From assembly GCA_016708905.1 (NCBI GenBank), contig JADJEV010000003.1, positions 62,001-126,000 of the forward strand: a DNA stretch of 64,000 bases, written 5' to 3'. Shown here piece after piece: positions 16,875 to 25,041 of the stretch; the stretch's first letter is position 1; each line of letters opens with the position of its first letter. The notes under the pieces were generated by a model that saw only the letters and a program-made list of their open reading frames with translations, was not told the DNA's origin and made no database searches. This stretch comes from Candidatus Methylophosphatis roskildensis. Its GTDB lineage: Bacteria > Pseudomonadota > Gammaproteobacteria > Burkholderiales > Rhodocyclaceae. The translations under genes were made by a program, and so were the position numbers.

Positions 16875-19265
16875 ATGACAGGCAGGACCGATCTGCACGC
16901 TCTGACCGGGCGCGACCCCCAGCCGGTCCGTTGGTGGCGCCTGGCCGCCGAGGCGGCATTGCTGATGGCACTGGCCGCAGCCGCCTCGTCGGCCCGCCCC
17001 GGCGACAAACTGGCGGAGCGGGTCGAGGGCATGACCGCGTCGGCGAGCGAGCGCATTGAAAGTGCGCCCTACAGTCTGCGTCGCCCGAGGGCGCCTGCGC
17101 GAATCGAATCCGTCGCGGTGGACACGGCCGACCTGCAGCGGGCACTGTCGGCGAACGGCGCCCCGCCCCGCCCCGGCGTGCCGCGCAAGATCGGCGTCGC
17201 CCGCGACGTGTCGCCGCTCGGCACGGCCGCGGAGACGGCGAAGCGTCTGCACTGGCAGCCGACTGCCGAAGGCGGTACGGTCGCGGCGGTCGGCATCGCC
17301 TCGCGCAGCGCGCTCGGCATGCGCATCGGCGTGCGCGTGTTCCGGTTGCCGGTGTCGGCCAAACTGCGCTTTTACGCAAGCGGCAGCAGCGCGGCGCACG
17401 AAGTGTCCGGCGAAACCGTACTCAGCACCCTGCAGCGCAATCGCGATGCCGGCGACAGCGACGACGATGCCGCGACCTTCTGGTCGCCGCTGATCGAGAG
17501 CGACGATGTCACGCTGGAGGTCGAACTGCCGCCGGGTGTCGGCCCCGCCGCGATGGCAATCGCGGTGCCGCGGGTTTCCCACGTCTTCGCTTCTCCGCTG
17601 GTGCCGGCGCCGAGCGCGAGCTGCGAACTCGACGCCACCTGCTACGGTGACTGGCGCCCCGAGAGCGACGCCACGGCGAAGATGGCCTTTGTCTGGGCCG
17701 GCGGGAGCTACGTCTGCAGCGGCACGCTGCTCAACGACGGCCCGTCCAGCGCCACGCCCTACTTCCTCAGCGCCAATCACTGCATTCCCAACCAGTCTGC
17801 CGCTTCGACGATACAGACCTACTGGTTCTATCGTTCCGTCTCGTGCAACAGCGCCGCCTACAACCCCGCCTACCAGACGCGCGCCGGCGGGGCCACGCTG
17901 CTCTATTCGAGCGCGGCGACCGACACCGCCTTCATGCAGTTGCGCGATATGCCGCCGGCCGGGGCGCGCTACGCGGCGTGGACCACCAGCGGCGTGTCGC
18001 TCGGCAGCCCGCTGGCCGGGCTGCACCATCCCGAGGGCGACTTGCAGAAGATCACCTTCGGCATCCTGTGGGGCTTCGCCAAATGCACTGGCCTCGTCGG
18101 CGGCGTGTTCCAGTGCGATGTGGCGACTCCGGTCACCGGCGAGTACCTCGCCATCGCCTATACCTCGGGCATCCACGAGCCTGGCAGCAGCGGCTCGGGC
18201 CTGTTCGCCACCATCGACGGCAAGCACTATCTGATCGGCCAGATGTACGGCACCGATTCGAGTTGCATCAATCCGGGCGGGCTCGGTTTCGCCGGCCGCT
18301 TCGATGTCGCCTACAACGCGGCGCTGAGCCGCTGGCTGGCCAGGCCCGCCGCGACCCGGCACGACGACCTGGTGCTCGACTTCGGCGTAGGCAACGGCCT
18401 GTGGATGTGGCTGAACAACCTGAGCTGGCAGCAATTGCACGGGGTACCGGCCAGACTGGTGGCCACGGCCGACATGGACTTCAACGGCCGCGACGACGTG
18501 GTGGTCGATTTCGGCAGCCCCTACGGCATCTGGGTCTGGATGAACAACAGCAACTGGGTGCCGCTGCACGGCACCTCGGCCCGGCACATCGTGCGCGCCG
18601 ACATGGAGGGCAACGGCCAGGACGACGTCGTCATCGACTTCGGCCCGCAGTACGGCATCTGGGTACGCATCAACAACAGCAACTGGGTCGACCTGCACGG
18701 CATCTCGGCCGAACACATCACCGCCGCCGACATGGACAACAACGGCCAGGACGACCTGGTCATCGACTTCGGCCCGCAGTACGGCATCTGGGTACGCATG
18801 AACAACCGCGACTGGGTGCCGCTGCACGGCACCAGCGCCAAGAGCATCACTGCCGCCGACATGGACAACAACGGCCAGGACGACCTCGTCATCGACTTCG
18901 GCCCGCAGTACGGCATCTGGGTACGCATGAACAACCGCGACTGGGTGCCGCTGCACGGCACCAGCGCGCTCAGCGTGGCCGCGGTCGACATCGACAACAA
19001 CGGCATGGACGATGTCGTCATCGACTTCGGGCCGCAGTACGGCATCTGGGTGCGCATGAACAACGCCAACTGGGTGTTGCTGCACGGAGTCAGCGCCCAG
19101 CACATCGCCGGCGCCGATCTCGACGGCAACGGCCAGGGCGACGTGATCGTCGACTTCGGCAGCGCCGGTGGCGGCATCTGGGCACGCATGAACAACAGCA
19201 ACTGGGTGCAGATCAACGGCGTGGGCGCGGCCAGCATCACGGCCGGGCAGATCGACGGCAACTAA
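16875..19265 (+). CDS. Secreted trypsin-like serine protease with seven FG-GAP-like repeats
   Basis: The 796-residue protein (ATG 16875; a TTG ten codons upstream is also in frame) begins with a basic stretch and a hydrophobic signal segment (LAAEAALLMALAAAASSA). Residues about 255-490 form an S1-family protease like Achromobacter lysyl endopeptidase: His302 (LSANHC), Asp350 (ATDTAF) and Ser439 (PGSSGSGLF). After a short linker, residues about 497-796 are seven 43-residue repeats of the form DDVVIDFGPQYGIWVRMNN...W...LHG...AADMDNNGQ, with the calcium-loop-like DxDxNGxD pattern of FG-GAP/VCBS proteins; seven units could close a seven-bladed propeller. This repeat block is about 98% identical to that of the gene ending at 22120. 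It is probably an exported protease with a binding domain; the substrate is unknown. Confidence 0.82.
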   Translation: MTGRTDLHALTGRDPQPVRWWRLAAEAALLMALAAAASSARPGDKLAERVEGMTASASERIESAPYSLRRPRAPARIESVAVDTADLQRALSANGAPPRPGVPRKIGVARDVSPLGTAAETAKRLHWQPTAEGGTVAAVGIASRSALGMRIGVRVFRLPVSAKLRFYASGSSAAHEVSGETVLSTLQRNRDAGDSDDDAATFWSPLIESDDVTLEVELPPGVGPAAMAIAVPRVSHVFASPLVPAPSASCELDATCYGDWRPESDATAKMAFVWAGGSYVCSGTLLNDGPSSATPYFLSANHCIPNQSAASTIQTYWFYRSVSCNSAAYNPAYQTRAGGATLLYSSAATDTAFMQLRDMPPAGARYAAWTTSGVSLGSPLAGLHHPEGDLQKITFGILWGFAKCTGLVGGVFQCDVATPVTGEYLAIAYTSGIHEPGSSGSGLFATIDGKHYLIGQMYGTDSSCINPGGLGFAGRFDVAYNAALSRWLARPAATRHDDLVLDFGVGNGLWMWLNNLSWQQLHGVPARLVATADMDFNGRDDVVVDFGSPYGIWVWMNNSNWVPLHGTSARHIVRADMEGNGQDDVVIDFGPQYGIWVRINNSNWVDLHGISAEHITAADMDNNGQDDLVIDFGPQYGIWVRMNNRDWVPLHGTSAKSITAADMDNNGQDDLVIDFGPQYGIWVRMNNRDWVPLHGTSALSVAAVDIDNNGMDDVVIDFGPQYGIWVRMNNANWVLLHGVSAQHIAGADLDGNGQGDVIVDFGSAGGGIWARMNNSNWVQINGVGAASITAGQIDGN

Positions 19266-19404
19266 GGCCGGGCTGTAGCCCGCATGGAATGGCGGTCTAC
19301 AGAGGGCTAGCCCTGCAACCCTCATGGAATGGCGCTCCGCGGCATGCCTGCCTGGAGAGCACCAGCCGGCGCGGCTCTCAGGCCGACCGTCGGCGCGAGA
19401 TCGC
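18362..19404. repeat. Long direct repeat, copy 1 (propeller cassette plus 3' flank)
   Basis: This block aligns without gaps to 21217-22259, at a constant offset of 2855 bases. By hand count there are about 19 mismatches in 1043 bases. It covers the entire seven-repeat coding block, the stop codon, about 110 bases of non-coding flank and the last codons of the convergent VanZ-like gene. Confidence 0.93.
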
Positions 19405-19803
19405 CCGTGATTCCACCGCGCGCAACAGGTTCTGCATGGGCGTCATGGCAAGCAGGAATCCGGCTGCGAGGCCGGACAGGTTGCGCAGCATGTCGGCGTA
19501 GTCGAAGTGCCGGTACCCGGTCGCGCCCTGTAGATACTCGAGCGCCACGCCCATGGAAAACAGGCCGATCACCAGCAGTAACCTGGCGGCGACGGATCGA
19601 TACAACTGGGCGAACCAGATCATCAGCCAGAAATAGGCGACGACGTGACCGAAGTCGAGCCCGACGCCGATCCCGAGATCGGGCGGAATGCGCGTCAGCG
19701 ACAGATAGACGACCAGGGCGACGAAGCCCCAGCCGATGGCGATCGCCAGGCGGCGCCCGCGAAGCTCGGGAGAAGATGGCGTCGTGCTGCGCTTGTATTG
19801 CAT
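19378..19803 (-). CDS. VanZ-like membrane protein
   Basis: The 141-residue protein has about four helices and the VanZ-family landmarks YLSLTRIPPDLGIGVGLDFG, HVVAYFWLMIWFAQL and GVALEYLQGATGYRHFDYAD, followed by MLRNLSGLAAGFLL. VanZ was first seen with teicoplanin resistance, but most family members are small membrane proteins of unknown role. It lies convergent with the protease gene and its last codons fall inside the duplicated DNA block. Confidence 0.82.
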   Translation of the reverse strand: MQYKRSTTPSSPELRGRRLAIAIGWGFVALVVYLSLTRIPPDLGIGVGLDFGHVVAYFWLMIWFAQLYRSVAARLLLVIGLFSMGVALEYLQGATGYRHFDYADMLRNLSGLAAGFLLAMTPMQNLLRAVESRAISRRRSA

Positions 19804-20044
19804 TCGGTACTGCTCCTGGGTCTGGCGGGGGGTCGATGATACTGCCGCGGCGCGGCGGGTTCCCGCTCATCGACCGCGGATGATGGCGGCCGGTTCCGGA
19901 ATTCTCGATCAGATGTCGAAAAAATCACTTTCGCATTTGCTCGCCGACAAGCGTGGCATGGGAAGATGGCGAATGCAGGCAGCAATGAGGATCGACAGCG
20001 ATGATTCGCGTCATTCTCGATCGAAACCAACTGGAGAAGCGGGC

Positions 20045-22120
20045 ATGAAACAGAAGCAAGGTCTTGTCGGGCACGCCCTCCGTGTTCTGTCGATAAGCAT
20101 TCTGGTCGCAGCGCAATGGGTCGCCGCACCGGTCGTCCATGCGGGGGTGAAGCCGCAGATTGTCGCCGCAGTACAGCATGGGCTGGCGCTGAAGTCAGAC
20201 GGAACAGTGTGGACCTGGGGTTCCAACACGTTTGGCGAACTTGGAGATGGAACATTTACGATTCGTCCGTCTCCCGTTCTGGTTTCTGGCTTGAGTTGTG
20301 TGACGGCAATCGCCGCATCTGGGAGTCATGGGTTGGCTGTGCGGTGTGATGGGACTGTATGGGCTTGGGGAGCAAATCACGTAGGCCAACTAGGTTTATC
20401 CCAGCAAAACGGCGCTTTGCCTGGTTATCCAGCACCCAGGCAAGTGCTGGGAATTGGCGGTGTCGTTGCGGTTGTTGCCGTAGAGGGTCAGAGTTTCGCG
20501 CTGAAGTCGGATGGGTCGGTGTGGTCATGGGGGAGCGATGCCGGAGTTAGACGCGTTCTCCTTCCGAGTAGTGTCGTCTCGATCAGTTCTCAATTCAGGC
20601 ATGCGCTCGCCTTACTGTCAGATGGGACTGTATGGGGATGGGGGCACATGCAGTTTGGAGAATTGGGGGTGCCGTGGAATGGCAATCCGTCCGTAGTTGT
20701 TGCGTCAGCACCGATTCCAGTCCCTGGCTTGGACGACGTTATCGCAATCCAGGCAGGTTCTGACATGAGTTGGGCCGTCAAGTCCGACGGTAGTCTCTGG
20801 GCATTCGGCTTTTGGGGCTATGGCGGCCTCGGTGTTGGAGGGCAGGTGAATGTCGGAACGTCCTTCGCGTCACGTAGCAGCCCGGCTCAGGTACCAAATA
20901 TTTCCGGCGTGACATCTGTCTGGCCGACCGGTTCGCAAACTTATGCGCTCCAGTCGGACGGTACGTTGTGGGGTTGGGGCTCCGGCCCGATCACGCCTCT
21001 GGTCAGTCCCGTACCTAGTTCTTTGTCGTCGCTCGCACCATTTCGCATGCTTTCTGGTGACTTCAATCTTCGGCTCGCCCTCAAGGGCGATGGGACGGTG
21101 TTGTCGTGGGGCACGAATAGTGTGGGTGAACTGGGGAACGGCACTACGCAGTATTGCGAGTGCAACACTCCTGCCCCAGTCAAAGATCTCCTCCTCGGCA
21201 GCAAGCACCCCCCCGGCGACGACCTGGTGATCGACTTTGGCGTAGGCAACGGCCTGTGGATGTGGCTGAACAACCTGAGCTGGCAGCAATTGCACGGGGT
21301 ACCGGCCAGACTGGTGGCCACGGCCGACATGGACTTCAACGGCCGCGACGACGTGGTGGTCGATTTCGGCAGCCCCTACGGCATCTGGGTCTGGATGAAC
21401 AACAGCAACTGGGTGCCGCTGCACGGCACCTCGGCCCGGCACATCGTGCGCGCCGACATGGAGGGCAACGGCCAGGACGACGTCGTCATCGACTTCGGCC
21501 CGCAGTACGGCATCTGGGTACGCATGAACAACAGCAACTGGGTCGACCTGCACGGCATCTCGGCCGAACACATCACCGCCGCCGACATGGACAACAACGG
21601 CCAGGACGACCTGGTCATCGACTTCGGCCCGCAGTACGGCATCTGGGTACGCATGAACAACCGCGACTGGGTGCCGCTGCACGGCACCAGCGCCAAGAGC
21701 ATCACTGCCGCCGACATGGACAACAACGGCCAGGACGACCTCGTCATCGACTTCGGCCCGCAGTACGGCATCTGGGTACGCATGAACAACCGCGACTGGG
21801 TGCCGCTGCACGGCACCAGCGCGCTCAGCGTGGCGGCGGTCGACATCGACAACAACGGCATGGACGATGTCGTCATCGACTTCGGGCCGCAGTACGGCAT
21901 CTGGGTGCGCATGAACAACGCCAACTGGGTGCTGCTGCACGGAGTCAGCGCCCAGCACATCACAGGTGCCGATCTCGACGGCAACGGTCAGGGCGACGTG
22001 ATCGTCGACTTCGGCAGCGCCGGTGGCGGCATCTGGGCACGCATGAACAACAGCAACTGGGTGCAGATCAACGGCGTAGGCGCGGCCAGCATCACGGCCG
22101 GACAGATCGACGGAAACTGA
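20045..22120 (+). CDS. Secreted protein with RCC1 propeller and seven FG-GAP-like repeats
   Basis: The 691-residue protein starts at ATG 20045 (MKQKQGLVGHAL), with GGAG eight bases upstream; the reading frame is open further upstream but runs across the VanZ gene start. A signal peptide (hydrophobic about 10-25, cut near VVHAG) is followed by seven RCC1-type units, each with a version of ALKSDGTVWTWGSNTFGELG (residues about 40-380), which would make one seven-bladed propeller. Residues about 391-691 are the same seven 43-residue repeats as in the protease at 16875-19265. The RCC1 part is less GC-rich in third positions than the flanks, hinting at a separate origin. No enzyme motif is visible; a secreted or surface binding protein is likely. 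Confidence 0.8.
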   Translation: MKQKQGLVGHALRVLSISILVAAQWVAAPVVHAGVKPQIVAAVQHGLALKSDGTVWTWGSNTFGELGDGTFTIRPSPVLVSGLSCVTAIAASGSHGLAVRCDGTVWAWGANHVGQLGLSQQNGALPGYPAPRQVLGIGGVVAVVAVEGQSFALKSDGSVWSWGSDAGVRRVLLPSSVVSISSQFRHALALLSDGTVWGWGHMQFGELGVPWNGNPSVVVASAPIPVPGLDDVIAIQAGSDMSWAVKSDGSLWAFGFWGYGGLGVGGQVNVGTSFASRSSPAQVPNISGVTSVWPTGSQTYALQSDGTLWGWGSGPITPLVSPVPSSLSSLAPFRMLSGDFNLRLALKGDGTVLSWGTNSVGELGNGTTQYCECNTPAPVKDLLLGSKHPPGDDLVIDFGVGNGLWMWLNNLSWQQLHGVPARLVATADMDFNGRDDVVVDFGSPYGIWVWMNNSNWVPLHGTSARHIVRADMEGNGQDDVVIDFGPQYGIWVRMNNSNWVDLHGISAEHITAADMDNNGQDDLVIDFGPQYGIWVRMNNRDWVPLHGTSAKSITAADMDNNGQDDLVIDFGPQYGIWVRMNNRDWVPLHGTSALSVAAVDIDNNGMDDVVIDFGPQYGIWVRMNNANWVLLHGVSAQHITGADLDGNGQGDVIVDFGSAGGGIWARMNNSNWVQINGVGAASITAGQIDGN

Positions 22121-22259
22121 TGGCGGGCTGTAGCCCGCATGGAATGGCGGTCTACAGAGGGCTAGCCCTGCAACCCTCATGGGATGGCGCTCCGCGGCAT
22201 GCCTGCCTGGAGAGCACCAGCCGGCGCGGCTCTCAGGCTGACCGGCTGCGCGAGATCGC
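21217..22259. repeat. Long direct repeat, copy 2
   Basis: This is the partner of 18362-19404. Identity begins at the exact start of the first 43-residue unit and ends at GCGCGAGATCGC. In this copy the last 27 or so bases match the 3' end of the VanZ-like gene, but no VanZ gene is attached, which suggests that copy 1 was the donor (inference). Confidence 0.93.
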
Positions 22260-22437
22260 TCGCTACTGCCGGCCCCGCTGAGCCGCGATCCCGCTCAGGG
22301 TGTCGAGGGCGGCAGGCCGTGTGAGCCCATGTGTCCCCGCGTTCGGAATCCGTCACAATACGCGTTCGCATCCCGCCGAGATCGGCGACATAGACCGGAA
22401 ACCGGCCCTCGCGCCGACAACAATCACGACGGCGTAG
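22121..22437. other. Non-coding gap holding the duplicated 3' flank
   Basis: The first about 140 bases repeat the sequence after the protease gene. They include two short GGGCT-AGCCC-type hairpins (GGGCTGTAGCCC and GGGCTAGCCC), each followed within a few bases by CATGGAATGGCG or CATGGGATGGCG. The remaining about 180 bases have no feature I can name; they should contain the promoter of the Lon-related gene. Confidence 0.6.
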
Positions 22438-24852
22438 ATGAAACCACTCGAACCGCAACTTCTCTCCCGACCCTGCGACCCGGCTCTGCTCGACTTTGCC
22501 ACGACGGCGGAACTGCCCGACACGGCGGACGGATTCGGCCAATCGCGGGCGGAAGAGGCGGTGCGCTTCGCCATCGATATCCGCCGGCCCGGCTACAACC
22601 TGTTTGTCCTCGGCGAGCCAGGCAGCGGCCGGCATTTTGCCGTGCGACGCCTGCTCGAGGAGCGAGCCGCGCACGAACCCGCACCCGGCGACTGGTGCTA
22701 CGTCAACAACTTCGACGAGCCGCAGACGCCGCGTGCCTTGCGCATGCCAGCGGGCCGCGGTGCACAGTTCGAGCGCGACATGCAGCAGTTCGTCAGCGAA
22801 CTGGGCAGCGCCATCTCCAGCGCTTTTGAAAGCGATGAGTATCGCTCGCGGATCGAGGCGATCCAGGAGGGATTCAAGAAGCGCGAGGAGTCAGCCTTGC
22901 GCGAACTGGGCCAGGAGTCGGTGGAGCAGGGGGTGGCTCTGCTGCGTACCCCCCAGGGCTTTGCCTTCGCCCCCGTCAAGAACGACGAGACCCTGAGTCC
23001 GGACGAGTTTCAGGCCTTGCCGGACGACGAGCAGAAGCGCATCCGGGCCGCCATCGAGTCCTTCGGCCAAAAGCTCGGCAAGCTGCTGCACCAGTTTCCG
23101 CGCTGGCGCCGGGAATTGCAGACGCAGATGCGCCAGGCGAGCCGCGACACCATGCAGCTGGCGGTCGGCCACCTGATCGAGGAACTGGCCGAGTGCTACG
23201 CTGATCTGCCCGAGGTGACGGAGTTTCTCGAGGCGGTTCGCAAGGATGTCGTCGAGACCGGCGAGGAACTGCGCGAGAGCCAGAAGTCGGAGGCGGATGC
23301 CACCACCATCACGATGACCGGTTCGATCTCGCTGCAGCGCTATCAGGTGAACCTGCTGGTAGACAACGCCGATACGCCGGCAGCGCCGATCGTCTTCGAA
23401 GACAATCCGAACCATCAGAATCTGGTCGGGCGGGTGGATCAGGTCGCCCACATGGGCACCCTGCTAAGCAACTTCACCCTGATCAAGGCTGGCGCGCTTC
23501 ACCGCGCCAATGGTGGCTACCTGATGCTCGACGCGGTCAAGCTGCTGACGCAGCCCTACGCCTACGAAGGGCTCAAACGCGCGCTCAAGTCGGGCCACGT
23601 CCGCATCGAATCGCTGGGACAGATCGTCGGCCTGATCAGTACGCTGTCGGTCGAGCCCGAACCGATTCCGGTCGAGCTCAAGGTCGTGCTGATCGGCGAA
23701 CGTCTGCATTACTACCTGCTGCGCGAGTTCGATCCCGAGTTCGAGGAGCTGTTCAAGGTGGCTGCCGATTTCGACAGCGATCTCGAACGCAACGACGAGA
23801 ACACCCGGCTCTATGTCCAGCTGGTCGCCCGCCTGGCGCGCGGCAACGACCTGCGCCCGTTCGCGCGCGAGGCCGTGGCGCGCCTGATCGAAGACGCGGC
23901 GCGCAGCAGCGGTGACGCGGAGAAGCTCAGCGCGCATACGCGCCGTGTCGCCGACCTGATGCGCGAGTCCGACCACTGGGCGCACAAGTCGGGCCGCGAC
24001 GTGGTGGCGCGCGAAGACGTTCAGCGCGCGCTCGATGCGCGTATCCGCCGCGCCGACCGGATTCGCGCGCAGTTGCAGCGTGAGGCATTGCGCGAGACCC
24101 TGCTGATCGCCACCGGCGGCGCCCAGGTCGGGCATATCAACGGCCTGGCGGTGATCGACTTGGGGGATTTCGTGTTCGCCCATCCGGTGCGCATCACCGC
24201 CACCGCGCGACTGGGCGAGGGCGAGGTCATCGACATCGAGCGCGAGGCCGAGCTCGGCGGCGCGTTGCACTCCAAGGGGGTGATGATCCTGTCGTCGTTC
24301 CTCGCCGCGCGCTATTCGCGCAGCATCCCGCTGTCGCTGACCGCGAGCCTGGTGTTCGAACAATCCTATGGCCCGGTGGAGGGCGATTCGGCATCGCTGG
24401 CCGAACTGTGCGCGCTGCTGTCGGCGCTGGCCGCGGTGCCGATCAGGCAGTCGCTGGCGGTGACCGGCTCGGTCAATCAGTACGGAAGGGTGCAGGCGAT
24501 CGGCGCCGTGAACGAGAAGATCGAGGGCTTCTTCGACCTGTGCCGGGCGCGCGACCTCGACGGCGAGCAGGGGGTGCTCATCCCCGATGCCAACGTCAAG
24601 CATCTGATGCTGCGCGAGGATGTGGTGCAGGCCTGCGCCGACGGCCGCTTCGGCATCTACGCGGTGAGCACGGTGGACGAAGCGATCGCGCTGCTGACCG
24701 GTGTGCCAGCAGGCGAACCCGACGACAGCGGCCTGGTGCCCGAGGGCAGCATCAACTATCTGGTGGCGGCCGCACTGGCCGAGATGTCCGCCATGCGCCA
24801 GAGTTACGCCGGCACCGGGCGTTCGCGCCGGCGCGAACGCAAGAAGGATTGA
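22438..24852 (+). CDS. Lon-related ATP-dependent protease (AAA_32/S16 family)
   Basis: This 804-residue protein belongs to the widespread Lon-like family with an N-terminal ATP-binding part (NLFVLGEPGSGRHFAVRRLL, a P-loop with Arg in place of the usual Lys), a coiled-coil insertion (about 100-280), a helical AAA lid (NHQNLVGRVDQVAHMGTLL; GALHRANGGYLMLDAVKLL) and a C-terminal S16 protease domain. The catalytic dyad is Ser651 in PVEGDSASLAEL and Lys694 in IGAVNEKIEGF. It is cytoplasmic and probably degrades selected proteins. It stands alone between non-coding gaps. Confidence 0.88.
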   Translation: MKPLEPQLLSRPCDPALLDFATTAELPDTADGFGQSRAEEAVRFAIDIRRPGYNLFVLGEPGSGRHFAVRRLLEERAAHEPAPGDWCYVNNFDEPQTPRALRMPAGRGAQFERDMQQFVSELGSAISSAFESDEYRSRIEAIQEGFKKREESALRELGQESVEQGVALLRTPQGFAFAPVKNDETLSPDEFQALPDDEQKRIRAAIESFGQKLGKLLHQFPRWRRELQTQMRQASRDTMQLAVGHLIEELAECYADLPEVTEFLEAVRKDVVETGEELRESQKSEADATTITMTGSISLQRYQVNLLVDNADTPAAPIVFEDNPNHQNLVGRVDQVAHMGTLLSNFTLIKAGALHRANGGYLMLDAVKLLTQPYAYEGLKRALKSGHVRIESLGQIVGLISTLSVEPEPIPVELKVVLIGERLHYYLLREFDPEFEELFKVAADFDSDLERNDENTRLYVQLVARLARGNDLRPFAREAVARLIEDAARSSGDAEKLSAHTRRVADLMRESDHWAHKSGRDVVAREDVQRALDARIRRADRIRAQLQREALRETLLIATGGAQVGHINGLAVIDLGDFVFAHPVRITATARLGEGEVIDIEREAELGGALHSKGVMILSSFLAARYSRSIPLSLTASLVFEQSYGPVEGDSASLAELCALLSALAAVPIRQSLAVTGSVNQYGRVQAIGAVNEKIEGFFDLCRARDLDGEQGVLIPDANVKHLMLREDVVQACADGRFGIYAVSTVDEAIALLTGVPAGEPDDSGLVPEGSINYLVAAALAEMSAMRQSYAGTGRSRRRERKKD

Positions 24853-25006
24853 CCGGGCGCGGCCGAGGTTTCATCGCAGCCAGGATCAGCGCGCGTCGAG
24901 CGCAGGGCCGGATCGCGCGGCGTATCCCGCCGGATAAAGAGTGCAGGGCAAATCGCGTCGCCCACGAGTTGGTCCAGCGTGTCATCCACAACGCGCAGGG
25001 CGTCGA

Positions 25007-25034
25007 TTGGCCCATCATCGCAAGCGTCTATAAT
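25007..25034 (+). promoter_or_regulatory. Sigma-70-like promoter with a possible leaderless start
   Basis: TTGGCC (25007-25012), a 16-base spacer and a perfect TATAAT (25029-25034) lie just before the glycosyltransferase gene. Transcription would begin about 25041-25042, at or next to the ATG, giving a leaderless mRNA unless a later start is used. Confidence 0.5.
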
Positions 25035-25041
25035 CCGGCGG

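Noticed and set aside
18362..19262. Regular 129-base repeats that might suggest a CRISPR-like or satellite array
   Set aside because: The repeats are in frame, with variation mostly silent or conservative, and code for a 43-residue propeller unit; there are no spacers.
16668..19325. Very long open frame (885 codons) on the minus strand opposite the protease gene
   Set aside because: It is a mirror of the GC-rich repeat coding region: the antisense product is a valine/aspartate-rich repeat with no family match, and it spans the end of icd and the strong terminator.
22438..22640. Loss of ATPase activity in the Lon-related protease because the P-loop lysine is Arg
   Set aside because: As I recall, this family often departs from the classical P-loop, so the change alone is not evidence of inactivation.
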